A stretch of DNA of 64,000 bases, taken from NCBI GenBank assembly GCA_965112735.1, contig OZ218959.1:1860001-1924000 (forward strand), written 5' to 3'. The stretch is from Phaeosaccion multiseriatum. Taxonomy: Eukaryota; Ochrophyta, other classes. A program made the position numbers and the translations under genes. Below, piece by piece: positions 40,071 through 52,120 of the stretch. The notes under the pieces were generated by a model. That model had not been told where the DNA came from. It saw only the letters and a program-made list of their open reading frames with translations, and did no database searches. The stretch's first letter is position 1. Every line of letters begins with the position of its first letter.

Positions 40071-41087
40071 GCGGCGCACACTGTAACCTTGTCCAGGGCC
40101 GAACGGGATGGTTGAGCAAGCCCTATTCTCTAATATCCTCGGGTGTGACATGGACTTATGGTACATCAGATTACGTATCAACTCATCTCGGAGGAGGAGC
40201 AGAGACAGACCGCCGCTCGCCGCCCTTCGCTCTGCTTCGCGCTCTCGCCTCTCTTCTGTTTTCCAGTACGTGACGGACCAGCCGCTCCTCCACCCCTCCT
40301 CCTTCATCCTACCTATCCCCCTACACACCCCTAATGCCAACCTCCACTACTTCCTCGGCCGCTGAACCTCTCTGGCCACACTACTTCCTCCGCTCTCCCT
40401 CCGGGGCGCAACTGATCACATCCTGAACTGAACAGCCAAGCCAGCCCATGATTATCACTCAAGAGGCTGGTGATATCGACTGTCCTTGCGGTGGTCGTCG
40501 TCCCGGTCAACATGCTGTGATCTGCTCCCCATCGTCTGCCATTTGCTCCTGCGCACTCAGTCAAAGAGGTCTTGCAGACAGGGCTCATCGAACAAGCGAG
40601 TACATACCTCCTCCTCCTCCTCCTCCCCCTCCCCCCCTCCTTCTCTCGTCCCTTTTCTTCTTTTTTTTCTCCTCCTCTTCTTCTTCTTCCTCCTGATCCT
40701 CCTTCTCCTGCTCCTAGTCCCCCCTTCTTCCCAGCTCCGAGGGAGAGGGGGCGGTGTATCAGGCCATTGATGGAGGAGTAGACGGAAAGGCTATACACTC
40801 TTTCATTTGGGCACCTCCTCACACCTCTTCCCCTCCACTGCCCTTCTCCCCCCCTTCTCCCGCATCCACTGCCATCCTTCTCGAACAACACTACTGCCCC
40901 TACAGCTGTATCACCAACTGCTGCTGCCGCTGCACTTCCAACTGATCGGCTGCGGAGACAGCGTGGTCGTGGTCTCCACCCCCCACGGCTTCGCGCCGGC
41001 ACAAGAAGAAGCCGGGTTCTCCCTTGTCGCCAGCCCAGTCGACGTCCGGCCACTGCTGCCCCCTCATCTCCTGAGGAACGAGCACTG

Positions 41088-41492
41088 CTAGCACTGCGAG
41101 CGCGGCTGCTGTATCACCAACTCCTGTCGGTGCTCCTGCTGCATCACTAACTGCCGCTGCTGCTGCTGCTGCAGTCCCACCACCAACTGATGCTGCTCAG
41201 CCTGCTCGACTCCCTCGAGGAACCGCCACAGGTCCTTCCGGCTCTGCTCCATGCCGGGCGGAGTGAGGCGGTGCGGCGGTTCCATCTTCACACACCCCCT
41301 TCCTCGAGGGGTAGCATGTCGCTCAGGAACTTCAACTTGAATGTGCGCAGCAGCGCAGTTCGCTCCGTCGGTCAGGGGGGGGAGAAATGGACCTCCGGAA
41401 AGAGTATATTCGGGCGTCCACTGCCTCTTTGCAGACCGCCTGTCTGCCGGCATTGCCTGCTCTCTCTGCAGCAGAGCACCGTTTGGCTTCAA
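41088..41492 (-). CDS. Possible coding fragment, unknown
   Basis: Open for ~135 codons on the minus strand, with no ATG at its start (first Met at AMPADRR). Protein-like part: KMEPPHRLTPPGMEQSRKDL then WRFLEGVEQAEQ, followed by Gln-rich QRQLVMQQEHRQELVIQQ, which is the translated TTGGTGATACAG motif. Splice partners were not found. It may be an exon of an unresolved gene or chance. Confidence 0.25.
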   Translation of the reverse strand: MKPNGALLQREQAMPADRRSAKRQWTPEYTLSGGPFLPPLTDGANCAAAHIQVEVPERHATPRGRGCVKMEPPHRLTPPGMEQSRKDLWRFLEGVEQAEQHQLVVGLQQQQQRQLVMQQEHRQELVIQQPRSQC

Positions 41493-41870
41493 TGTTCTGG
41501 TTGCTCCTCTGGTTGCATAGTGGTTTGTGGGTGCGTGCGCGTCTGCACACCACCACCGTCCTCGTGTTGACCACTGCCGCGACCACGCACGCTCTCACGC
41601 AGAAAGAGGTGGGAGAGTATGCGATAGAAAAAGCCAGCCAAAGACAAAGGCAGCGACCAATGCAGCATGTCTGAATGACTCGCCGATCCTCCTCTTTACC
41701 CCCGCTCCTCCTTCTCTTCGGCCGTTCCCCTCACCTAGTGATACCGAAACTTTGCGTGCCATGAGTACTGCGCATAAGTTTGTACTCGGTTGTCTCGGTG
41801 AGCGCTGAGTGGTATCGAACTGAAGAGTAGAGAAAGGGGGGTGGGAGAGAGAGTAAGGTCTCCGTGGGAA

Positions 41871-42072
41871 CGCAGAGAAGGCTGAATCGAACAGCTTGGC
41901 CTCTCGACCACGACGGCTTTGAAGGCCGCCCCGAGAACCATCTCGGATCATCCTTGCCGCAGAAGGAGAGAGGAGGAGAGGAGGGGATATGAAAAGGAGA
42001 AAAGGAGCACGCAGAGAAGGCTGAATCGAACAGCTTGGGGGGCCTCTCAACCACGACGGCTTTGAAGGCCGC
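41871..42072. repeat. Direct repeat, 60 bp units 139 bp apart
   Basis: CGCAGAGAAGGCTGAATCGA begins both units (41871-41930 and 42010-42072); the second has three extra G and one changed base (CTCGACC to CTCAACC). Lies in the LHC upstream region. Confidence 0.9.
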
Positions 42073-42245
42073 CCGATAACAGTACAAGAGGGGGGAGGAG
42101 GGGAAGAATGAAGAGACACGTATGGATACGTAAAATTACGTAAATGTACCCAGGGGGTCACACGAAATCCTTGAGGAGCGACATCTCTGACCTCATTCCC
42201 TCCTTCCTGTTCATCCTCTTTTTTCGCTCCACCAACCTATCGAAC

Positions 42246-43894
42246 ATGAAGCTCACGGCTGCCCTGGGAGCTCTGGCATTGGCCACCCCTGCCATGGGGT
42301 TCATGGCGCCCGTCGCGCCGGTGGCTGCGGGCAAGGCGGTGACATCGCGCTCCTCCACTTCGCTCAAGGCAGGCATGGAGGGAGGCAGCGTCCTCACCAG
42401 GGCCCGAGGCGATGGCATGTCTGCGGCCATCCCCTCCGACAAGCAGCCTGAGGGCCTGGACGGCACCATGGCCGGTGACCTCGGTTTCGACCCGTAAGTG
42501 TCGCAGAGGAGCAAGATTTGGTTGGATGACGTTTGCAACATGATTTGTTTTTGGGCCTTTCTGGAAGGCCTCTCCAGGAAGAGAGCAAGCAGCGCTGTGG
42601 AAGGCAGACGGCCATGGGCTATTTGGCTTCGTGGGACAGTAAAGGCGGCAGGGATGGGAGCAGCAGCAGCATGCAGGGAGGGGCGGGAGCAGCAACTGTG
42701 GCAAGCAGCAGTCGGAGGCGGTTTTCCAGGCTTTTTGACCTTTCATGCGTACTGACCTCAGCATGCATGTGTGGTCGTGCAGGCTGGCAGGGCAGCCAAA
42801 TCAGCAACAGCAGCAGCAGATAGTGAGGCAGCCTAGCCCCGTCCCTCTCTCTGTCCTCCCTACCCGCCTGTGTACCTCACTTAGCCTATCCTTCTCATTC
42901 TTCCTTCCCTCCCTGCCCCTCTCTTTCCACACCAATTGCAGCGCTGGATTCGCCCGCAACCCGCCAGCATTCGCCCCCGGGACTGGCGGAACCCTGAAGT
43001 GGTACCGCGAGGCTGAGCTGCAGCACGGCCGAGTGGCCATGATTGCCATTGTGGGCTGGCTGGTGCCTGAGTTCTACCACCTGCCCGGAAACGAGCAGTA
43101 CGGACAGGACATCTTCTCCAACACTGACCCCCTCGCCGCTGTGCACCAGGTACAGAAGAACAATCACGAAAGGAAGACTCGCCTCGTATTTTGTGTGTGG
43201 GGGGAGGGGGGGGAGGGTTGTGGGAGTGGGATGCAAATTTGCTTGCTGCTTGCTGCTTGCTGCTCCGGGCTTGCATTGCCATCGCTGGACTGAGGCAACC
43301 CACCCCACATCTCCCCCCAGCGGTTACTTTTCTCCTCTCCCCCTCTGCGAAACGTCCTACCACTGACGCACTGACCACCCACCCAACCTCTCTTTTGGCA
43401 GGTGCCCGGCGGAGGACTGTTCCAGATCGGAACCCTCATCTTCGGCGGGGAGGTGGCCCGCTACAGGAGGTGCATCAAGGGAACCAACGAGGCAGGAGAC
43501 ATGGGACTGGGACAGGGACCGGGAGAGAGGTACAACCCCTTCAAGTTCTGCTTCACCCCTGACCAATACGATGTCATCAAGCTGCAGGAGATCAAGCACG
43601 GCCGACTGGCGATGATTGCCATTATCGGAGCCATGATCCAGGCACAGTCCAGCCACATGGGCCCCCTTGAGCAGCTTGCCCCTGCCTTCAACATGCCCGG
43701 AGCCGCCACCAAGGCCGGCTACTTCTTCCCAGAGGTGGGTGTGGGCGACTGATGGGTGTCGGTGTGTATGTATGTGTGTGTGTGTTGTATTGTGTACGTA
43801 CGAGCTTCGCCTTCCGAGAGACATGCCAGCTCACCCATCTCTCCCTTGCTTGCTCCCCTTCTTCTCCGTTCTTCCTCCACCTCAGGGTCTTTAA
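42246..43894 (+). CDS. Chlorophyll a/c-binding light-harvesting protein precursor (LHC superfamily)
   Basis: Exons 42246-42493, 42942-43149, 43402-43734 and a 9 bp last exon 43886-43894; ~265 aa. A signal peptide ([18 protein letters not shown]) is followed by FMAPVAP, the Phe-led transit motif of secondary plastids. LHC features: GDLGFDPAGFA, helix 1 with the chlorophyll-ligand motif [16 protein letters not shown], and helix 3 with [16 protein letters not shown], both E-x3-GR-x-AM; a middle helix region lies around [14 protein letters not shown]. It binds chlorophyll and carotenoid in the thylakoid membrane and feeds the photosystems. The subfamily cannot be fixed from this alone. If the last intron is not removed, the protein ends EVGVGD at 43752 instead of EGL. 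Confidence 0.92.
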
Positions 43895-44341
43895 ATGGAA
43901 CGTCAACCCGCCCCACTTGCTTCCTAATCGGGGGAGGGACGGAGCGATCCCATCCCCGTGTACACATACCATAGATAATATATAAATTTTACAAGGGTTT
44001 ACGCTTTTTTGTTGTGTATGAATTTATTTTTATTTTATAAAATTGAAGCCTCCACACACACACAAAAAGAAAGAAACTCTCTGCACACTCACACACGGAC
44101 GGAGGGAGAGAAGTGAGAAATACTTTTGACACCTCATCATGGATCCAATCGAGAGAGAGGAGGTGGTGACCTGATGCTTGTCGTCGATCCAATCGAGAAA
44201 GGGGGACGCGAATGTCATGCTCGAGCACACACACACTCATTACAACGCTGTGTCTGTCCACGGTTGAAATGTGTCCTCTATCGTACCAGTATGTATAGTT
44301 TTAGGGGAATGAAGAAGAGATTAGGCACTGAAACCCCTACG

Positions 44342-44407
<66 letters not shown>

Positions 44408-45068
44408 CCGCCCATCCCGCCCCCAGTGAGTCACTGGAGCGATGGACCATCCTCTCATCTTCTCATCCTCACCCCTCACTCATGACAAGAGACATCATCC
44501 ATCCATCGTCAACGTCCCTTGCCTGGCATGAATAATCGTATCAGAAGAGGGCGCGCGGCCAGGGTCCCAGGGGGGCACACAAACCGCCCACCCCGCCCCA
44601 CCCCACCCCACCCCAACAAAAGGGCCTCTCTCCCCAGCAGCGCAGCTCTGTTCTGTTCTGTATTGCGCGACTCCCTGCCCGCTCCCCTCCCCCTTTTCTC
44701 AGTACAACCTCTAACTGTACAACCGTAACTGTACAAGTATCGTACTGTAACTGTTTCCTAACGTCCTCAAAACACAGCGGAATTGTTTTCATCCCAGCCC
44801 GCGGCGGAAGCGGACCGGTCTCTCCCCTCGCGGTCCCCACCCCTCGCCGAGACCGATAACCCGCCGAGCACGCTCAGGTCTCCCACGGCGGCCGACCCCG
44901 CCCTCTGTCAAGAGAGAGTTAAGAGAAGAGTCAAGATCGGGGCAGCAAAAGTCCAGCGACGAAGAGGGACGGGGAAGGGGGGGGGGGGGGAGACGGGGGA
45001 GGGGAGGGGGGGGGGGGGCGGCATGGGGAGTACACACGTTAAAGCACGCACGCACAATCACACACACA

Positions 45069-45113
<45 letters not shown>

Positions 45114-45146
45114 GTGTCTCTGTCTCTCTCTCTCTCACACTCTTAC
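43895..45146. other. Intergenic region between LHC and ammonium transporter 3' ends
   Basis: A/T-rich 3' sequence near 43977-44045, a repeated GATCCAATCGAGA (44142, 44188), a 55 bp CT array at 44347-44402, poly-G runs at 44977-45018 and a second CT array at 45073-45112. It may also contain a final AMT exon if the donor-like AAGGTGAGAG near 45206 is used. No gene recognised. Confidence 0.5.
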
Positions 45147-45899
45147 TCACTCCGTTTCCTCTCCTCCTCTCCCACCCCCCTGCCCCCCCCATATCCCCTC
45201 TCCTCTCACCTTACTGTCAGCTCCTGGTGCTGCGATGCTGGCAATGTGGCTCTGATCTCCGACCTTGTTGAGCGCCATCTTGAGGGCATTGCTCGCCTCT
45301 CTCTTTAGCATCGGGGCGGCGCGATCCATGCCCACCTCCTCTACTTTGATGGAGACTCGCAGCCCCAAAGTCATTCTGTGGTTGTGTGCGTGTGAGTGTG
45401 TGTGTGTGTGCGTGTGTGTGTGCGTGTGTGTGTGAGAGTAAGTGAGTGTATGTGTGTGTTTGCGTGTGTTGTGTGCGTGAGTGTGAGCGAGTGTGTACGT
45501 TTGTGAGTGAGTGGTATAGCGAGTGAGTGAGTAAGTGAGTGAGTGAATGAATAAGTGAATGAGTGAGTCAGTGAGTGAGGTGTGAGTGGAGTGAACGAGC
45601 GGGTAAGCGCGAGAGAGAGAGAGGCAGCCATGAGAGAGAGAGAGGGATCGAGTACATTGAGGCACTGATTGGTTCATTGCAGATGGACTTACTTGATGGC
45701 CCAGAACACGGCGATGCTGGTGGCGGCACTCCACACGAGCACCACAATGAGGAAAATGAGCTGCGAGGAGAGCTGCTCCCCGCTGCAGCCGTAGAAGGCG
45801 CCGCAGCATTTATCCCTGCGCTCCACAGAGTACGTTAACCCGTAGTTCTCCTGCGGCGATTAAAACGCAAACAACAACAACAACAACAACAACAACAGC

Positions 45900-45936
<37 letters not shown>

Positions 45937-47345
45937 GCAGCAGCAACAACAACAACAACAACAACAACAACATCGAGCAAGCAAGAAAAAGGGCAGCGAA
46001 GGAAGGTGCGAAGCAGGGAGAAGACGACATGACGTTAGAGTCATGGAGTTGGCAAGACCCTTAGCCTACAGGCGAGAGAGGGGGCAGGGGGCAGGGGGCA
46101 CTTCCCTCCTCTGCCCCCAACGATCGCTTCCAATCCATCCACCAACACGTTACAGAAAGAAGGAAGAAAAAGAGCCAGAGCACAGAAGCCGTCGGGTAGG
46201 AAACAGGAACAGCCCCACGCAATCCAAATCTATAGCCCGCCAAACAGCAACAGCAAAAGATGGCACCGGGTGACTATCCGACAGACTTGTAACACTCCAC
46301 CGCACTCTCCCTACTGTTGCCGTACTATGTAGCACTCAATCACTAGCAAAAGCACTATGGCACCATAGTCCTTGGCGCTTACAGCCTAGAGCAGTGGTAC
46401 ACCACTTTGCTACTCACCGGCGTGGTGAAGAGGCCTACCACGACCGTTCCCAGGATGCCTCCAAAGAGGTGGACAGGCGCCGCGTCCACCACGTCGTCCA
46501 CTTTGAAGCGTACCATGAGCATGTAGGAAGAGAGGAAGTAGACGGCTCCTGCCAGCACTCCGATCACAAAAGCGCCACTGGGGGCGACGAGGGGGGCGCC
46601 GGCGGTGATGGCGACGAGGCTGATGAGATGATGTGTGTGTATGTGTGTGTGAGTATAGGGGAGGAGGGGAGGGGAGAGCGGAGCGGAGGAGATGGGGTGG
46701 GATGGTAAGGGAGGGGAGGGGAGGGGGGGGGAGAGGACATGTGATGGGATCGGGTGGGATGAGGTGGGGTGGGGTGGAGAAGTAGAGCAGGGGAGGGCGG
46801 AGGAGGGCGGGTCAACGTATGCTCTGGCTGGGTACATGCCTTTCCCCTCATGCCCTCTCCCCCCTCCCCTCGCTCCACCCACCCTGTTAGGATGCCGTTG
46901 TTGACCATGCCGGAGTCGAACTTCTTGAGGAAGATCTTCACCATGATGATGAGCGTCACGGCGCTAGAGGCAGGCTAAGGAAGGGTCATCCGACCGACAG
47001 ACAGATAGATGGATTGACGGGTGGGGGTGGCGGATTGATTGATGGATGGCAGTGGATGGCAGTGGATGGATGGATTGATAGGGAGAGGATGAGGGTGAGT
47101 GGATGGTGGATGGATGGATGGATGGGTTGACGGATGCATTGATGGCAGTGGACGGATGGATTGATAGGTGGATGGATGATGGGTGAGGGGATGGATAGAT
47201 GGATAGATGGTAGTGAATGGATTCATGCGTGGATGGATGGATGGATGGATGGATGGATGGATGGATGGGTTGATTCGAGGCGGATATTCAAGACATGAGG
47301 AGACAGCAACAGCCACAGCACAACAACAAGAACACCACCACCACC

Positions 47346-47377
<32 letters not shown>

Positions 47378-50300
47378 CAACAACAGCATCAGCAACAGCA
47401 ACAGCAACAAGACGTGACGCGGGACAACGTAACGGTGTGGAAATGTGTGTGTGGGGGGACGGGGGGGGGAGGGGGGGTGAGAGAGAAGGCAAAGGGAAAG
47501 TGCGGCGGGCTGAGAGAGAGAGAGAGAGGGAGGGAGGGAGGGAGGGAGGGAGGGAGAGAGGGAGGGAGGGAGGGAAAGAGGGAGGGAGGGAGGGAGAAAG
47601 GAGGGAGGGAGAAAGGAGGGAGGGAGAAAGGAGGGAGGGAGGAAGGGAGGGAGAGAGAGACGGAGGGAGGGAGGGAAGGGGGAGGGAGGCAAGGCAGGCA
47701 AGGCAGGCAACGGGAAGGCAAGTACAGGGCCTTACCGCGATGGTGGTATTGACCATAGCCCTCGCAGCAACGGCGCCGAACCCGCCTGAGATTTGGCCTG
47801 TGGAGCCTGCATTGAAGCCATACCAGCCACACCATAGAATGAGCGTGCCCAGAGTCTGCAGGGCAGGGCTTTGCTGAGGGAGCTGTGCGTCACAATGCAA
47901 GCAACAGATGGCAGTGGATGGGTGGGGACAAGGGAGGCAACAGGGTAAGGGGGGTGGAGGAGTGGAGGGGTGGGGGCGTGGGATAAGAAGCGAAGGGACG
48001 AGGGAGTGCAAGAGAGAGCGGCGTGTGGAGGGAGGTGAGGAGAGGCGCGGCAAGGCAGCAGGGCATGTGCGAGAGAGAGAGAGCACACAGAGGACAAAGA
48101 GAGGAGGGCACGACAACCTGGCGGGGGGCGGAGCATTGGGAGTAGGGAACAGAAGGGAGCGAGGGAGCTGGTAACACCACAGAAAGTTGGTTCTCTCTTC
48201 TCTCACACACACTCTCTCTCTCTCTCATACACCCCCCCCCCCCCCACACACACACACGTTCACAACCACGCCTATCGATCTGCACAGTCTCCTGCCCACT
48301 CGGCAATCTCCTCCTCTCGTCGGGCCTTCAGACCCTCTGCCCCTCCCTCCTTGCACCCGAGCTCTCCCGACACCTCCATCCTTCAAACTGATCGACACCT
48401 CCATCCTTCAAACTGATCGACACCTCCATCCTTCAAACTGATCGACACCTCCATCCTTCAAACTGATCGACACCTCTATCCTTCAAACTGATCGACACCT
48501 CCATCCTTCAAACTGATCGACACCTCTATCCTTCAAACTGATCGACACCTCCATCCTTCAAGCTGATCGACACCTCCATCCTTCAAACTGATCGACACCT
48601 CCATCCTTCAAACTGATCGACACCTCTATCCTTCAAACTGATCGACACCTCCATCCTTCAAACTGATCGACACCTCTATCCTTCAAACTGATCGACACCT
48701 CCATCCTTCAAACTGATCGACACCTCTATCCTTCAAACTGATCGACACCTCCATCCTTCAAACTGATCGCACCGCCCCCCAAATACACCAACCTCTACTC
48801 ACAACCTAACCACTTCCTCACTCACTCACTCCCTCCCTCCCTCACTCATTTACTCATTCACTCGCTCAATTACTCACTCACTCACTCATCCTCACTCACT
48901 CACTCACTCACTCTATCCCTCCCTCGCCCACTCACTCATAGCCCTCTTCCCTCCCCCCCTCCCTCCCTCACTCATTCACTCACCCGATTGATGGTACCAT
49001 CTTCGCTGAAGCGACCAGAGCGTGGCTTTACCATCACCGCCCCCACGAGCGCCCCCACCCCCCCCACCACATGGACAGCAGCGCTACCGGCGAAGTCGAT
49101 GGCCCCACAGCCTAGCAGCAAGTTGCTCTTTCTATCAGGGCTGGCCCATCCGTTATCGTTCCAGACCCAGTGGGCGACGACGGGGTGGATGAAGGCGGTG
49201 ATGACCACTGAGAAGATGAAGTAGCCCGTGATCTTTACTCGCTCGGATATGGCTCCAGACACAATGGTGGCACTTGTGGCTGGTGTTTGTTTTGTTTTGG
49301 TTTGTATTGTGTATATATAATATATATATATATAATATACATATTATATATATACATATATATGTGTGTGTGTGCGTGCGTGTGTTTTGGAAGTGGGGCA
49401 CGGGGGGGGTAAGAGGGGGCGAACAAGTTTAGCAAACACACGAGTGATGGTGATATCCTTACACATCGCCAACCACAGAAAGCACGCCTCCTCTTCCCCT
49501 TCTCTCAGTGCCAGCAGCACAGCATCATTGCACGGCATTGCACGGCTTGGTCTAGGGGGAGATGGCACTCTCCTCCCCGCCCCTCCTCCTCCTCCTCCTC
49601 CTCCTCCTCCTCCTCCTCCTCCCCGCTCCTCCTCCTCCTCCTCCTCCTCCTCCTCCTCTCCTCCTCCTCCTCCTCCTCCTCCTCCTCCTCCTCCTGCTCC
49701 TCCTCCTCCCCCTCTCCAGTCCTACAGACTCACAGACATGACCCCATCACACATTACTCACCTGCAAATGCCCAGGCGAAGAACCAATTCGCGTAGGCTA
49801 TGCCCGTGCTGTCCTTACCCAGTTGCAGCGCGAAGTTTCCGCGGCCGATGAAGCCGTTTCCATCCGGGCCGTACGCGAAGGAGTTGCCCACTATCCACCT
49901 TCACACGAAAGACGGGGTGGGTCGGTGGGCGGGAGGGGAGGCATGTGAGGAACGGAGGGGAGAGACAGCAGAGAATAATTTTTTAGAGTGGGCTCCTTCT
50001 CTTACACGTCTTTCCAATCCCTTTTCATCATTGGTCTGTGTGGTTTTTCAAAAACACTTCCATATTCTCGGGGTTGAGAAGAGGGAAAATGGTTGAAGGC
50101 AGTTGAGCACAACAGGTCCTCTTCTTCCCCTCTTCCCCTTCATCTTCCTCCTCCTTCTCCTCCTCCTCCTCCTCCTCCTCCTCCTCCTCCTCCTCCTCCT
50201 CCTCCTTCATCATCATCATCATTTTCTTCTTTCTTGCTTTTCTTCTCACCAGCACCACGCCCCGATGGATGCGTCGCAAACGTTCTTGATGAGCACCGCC

Positions 50301-50713
50301 TTTGTGTTCTTGGCAGACACAGAGCCCACCTCCAGCATGCTGAAGCCGACTTGCATGACTACGTAAAAGAAGACAACAATGAAGGGAGAGAAAGGTGGCG
50401 GCAGCAGCAATGCGAGAAGTTAGTTCCACAAGCGACGCCCGCCGCCAGCCAGGCCCACCACACCAGTGACAAGAAAAATGATTGGTTGGATCCCCCTACT
50501 CACAACCACACCACTCCTTCCTGCCAAATCACGCTTCCTCACTCCATAACGGTACTTACGGAAGACCAAGACCCCGTTCATGAGCAACCAGAAGACGTCC
50601 ATGTCCTCGGCCATTCCCGCTACATCGGCTTCGAGCTCCAGCATGGCGATCTCAAGGGAGTCCACCCTGTTCACCAGGGCGTCGATAGTCACCCCATCAG
50701 TGGTCGAGGACAT
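45147..50713 (-). CDS. AMT: Ammonium transporter (AMT/MEP/Rh family)
   Basis: Nine exons on the minus strand: 50560-50713, 50256-50358, 49762-49898, 48984-49279, 47736-47882, 46883-46974, 46418-46619, 45693-45850, 45147-45375; 1518 nt, 505 aa. Motifs: [40 protein letters not shown] (the AMT signature, completed only across the exon 3/4 junction), [13 protein letters not shown] with the first pore His, [48 protein letters not shown] with the second pore His, and GLRVS near the end. It carries ammonium across the plasma membrane for nitrogen uptake. The N-terminus is short and starts MSSTTDG. The last exon may be spliced further (donor-like site after ADSK), so the C-terminal ~20 residues are uncertain. 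Confidence 0.93.
45866..45973 (-). repeat. CAA trinucleotide tract in an AMT intron
   Basis: About 35 CAA units (TTG on the coding strand) with a few CAG, directly upstream of the exon 8 acceptor at 45851. Confidence 0.93.
47030..47275 (-). repeat. GGAT/GATG tetranucleotide-rich tract in an AMT intron
   Basis: Degenerate GGATGGAT repeats with GGCAGTGGATGG units; eight perfect units at about 47231-47265. Confidence 0.9.
47516..47700 (-). repeat. GGGA microsatellite in the same AMT intron
   Basis: GGGAGGGA with GGGAGAAAGGA variants (three 16 bp units at 47590-47640). On the gene's strand this is TCCC pyrimidine repeat. Confidence 0.92.
48368..48768 (-). repeat. 25 bp minisatellite in AMT intron 4
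   Basis: Sixteen head-to-tail 25 bp units, CGACACCTCCATCCTTCAAA plus CTGAT. Units differ almost only at one base (CCATCC or CTATCC); the variants alternate in the second half. Confidence 0.97.
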
Positions 50714-51240
50714 GGCCACCACGATGTGCTGAGTCTACTGCTACTGCTGCTGCTGCTGCTACTGCTGCAGCTGCTGGTGGTGGTACTGCTGCTGATTCTG
50801 TGCCACACCTGGCCTCACCCATTCGCTGTATCGCCCCGAAACATAGCGGGACAAGTGCTGCGCGGTAAGGAGGAGCACAAGCCCTCTTCAAAGCAGGCGC
50901 TGCTCTATGTCTGGCATAGTAGTGGGAGTGTTTGCTGTTAGCGTCTGGCTTAGAAGGGGAAATTTAGAAGGGGAGGAGAAAAAAGATTGGGATGGTAGTC
51001 CTCCCTCCTTCCAGGATGGCACTAGATGGCACTAGATTTTTCCAATTCCTTTTTTCTGTAACCTCATCACTCGTTTGGTGCTAATGCCACACCCAATGCC
51101 ACATCCTCCCGAGCAGGGGAGGAGAGGAGAGGGAGCTTTGAGGGATCCCCCCAGAACGCCAGGAGTGGATTGTCAGAGCCCAGGGGCTTGAAGGTCAAGG
51201 CCTTTGAGGACGGTGAAGGGCACGCCTGAGGACATCAAGG
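50714..51240. other. Region upstream of the ammonium transporter
   Basis: Contains a CTG/TACTG run at 50738-50795 directly upstream of the start codon, then unique sequence; presumed AMT promoter. No gene seen. Confidence 0.45.
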
Positions 51241-52118
51241 TTCGCACCACCTCGTCTGCCCTTGCTTCGTTCTCCTGTAGTCAGGAGACTTAAGCTATGA
51301 AGGTTCGCAAGTACTAATCGACTCCCCCGTTGTTCGTTCTGCTGCAATCTCCCTCGCCCACGTCCTCTCGCGTCGCCCCTCGGCCTACTAGGGGGGCACA
51401 CCCATTCTTTTCGTGCTGGACAAGAGCGTATTCTCCAACAGCGGAAGCCAATGCGGAGGAAACGCGAATAACTTTGTTGGAAGCAGGCACGAGACAATTG
51501 GCAATACGGCGATGTGTGTTCCCGAGACAGCAAATACAGAGTTGACCCAACCATGTCGAGCGTGATTCGTGACTGTGGCTTGCCTCAGAAGGTTGATGTT
51601 GTCTTGTTTGTCATGCTCGGAGAAGAACACTACGCCGGGCAGTAGTACACTGCGGCCTTTGATCATACGATTCAAGCGACCGTAAGCATTTGGTGGCTTT
51701 GCCCATCCGTCGTTGCAGGGCACATAAGTCACGGCAAGACTTGGGTTCTACTGGAGCAAGCGGAAGAGGAGGAGGACGACGATGTGGTTATTATTTTGAT
51801 GGGTGGGAGGAGAAGGAGGAGGAGAAGCTGATGGGAAGGGAAATCCAGGACATGAAACAAGCAGGCGCCAGAGTATGCAAACACTGGATGGTTTGGCAGC
51901 GAACTTCCCCAGATAGACCGGGAAGGGCTCGTGAATCGAGACATCTTTGTCCGACGCCCTGTGCGGAGGCCAAGCTTGTTTGAGACCACTGCCGATAGCG
52001 CGGGTAGCAGGAGAATTGTTGACGTGGAGGAGCTCCGCAACATTGCTGCGGCAAGGGTCTGGACCACAGACAACACAGGGCACAGGGAGAGTCGCATACT
52101 CTTTGCAGGCGAGCAAAC
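51241..52118. other. Degenerate protein-like region, possible old transposon
   Basis: Protein-like frames exist on both strands, each broken: on minus 51388-51732 (VPCNDGWAKPPNAYGRLNRM) and 51748-52134; on plus 51905-52118 (DIFVRRPVRRPSLFETTADS, then RILFAGEQT). They cannot all be real. The plus frame ends exactly where the fold-back element is inserted. I do not recognise a family. Confidence 0.3.
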
Positions 52119-52120
52119 TA

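Larger units (their letters stand above)
39388..42245. other. 2.9 kb region between divergent psbO and LHC genes
   Basis: Must contain both promoters. Also holds the GATTACTGATTA array, a direct repeat at 41871-42072, CTC/TTC tracts at 40608-40712 and five copies or relatives of the TTGGTGATACAG motif on the minus strand (40905-41200). A minus-strand frame at 41088-41492 may be coding; other frames in 40.3-41.1 kb look partly protein-like but I could not assemble a gene. Confidence 0.5.

Noticed and set aside
40331-41053. 240 aa minus-strand frame with AVGDTAVG
   Set aside because: Arg/Gly-rich with no domain, changes character at TTC and CTC tracts, and its most protein-like part is the dispersed motif itself.
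48368-48768. CRISPR array
   Set aside because: Units are contiguous 25 bp copies with no unique spacers, inside a eukaryotic intron.
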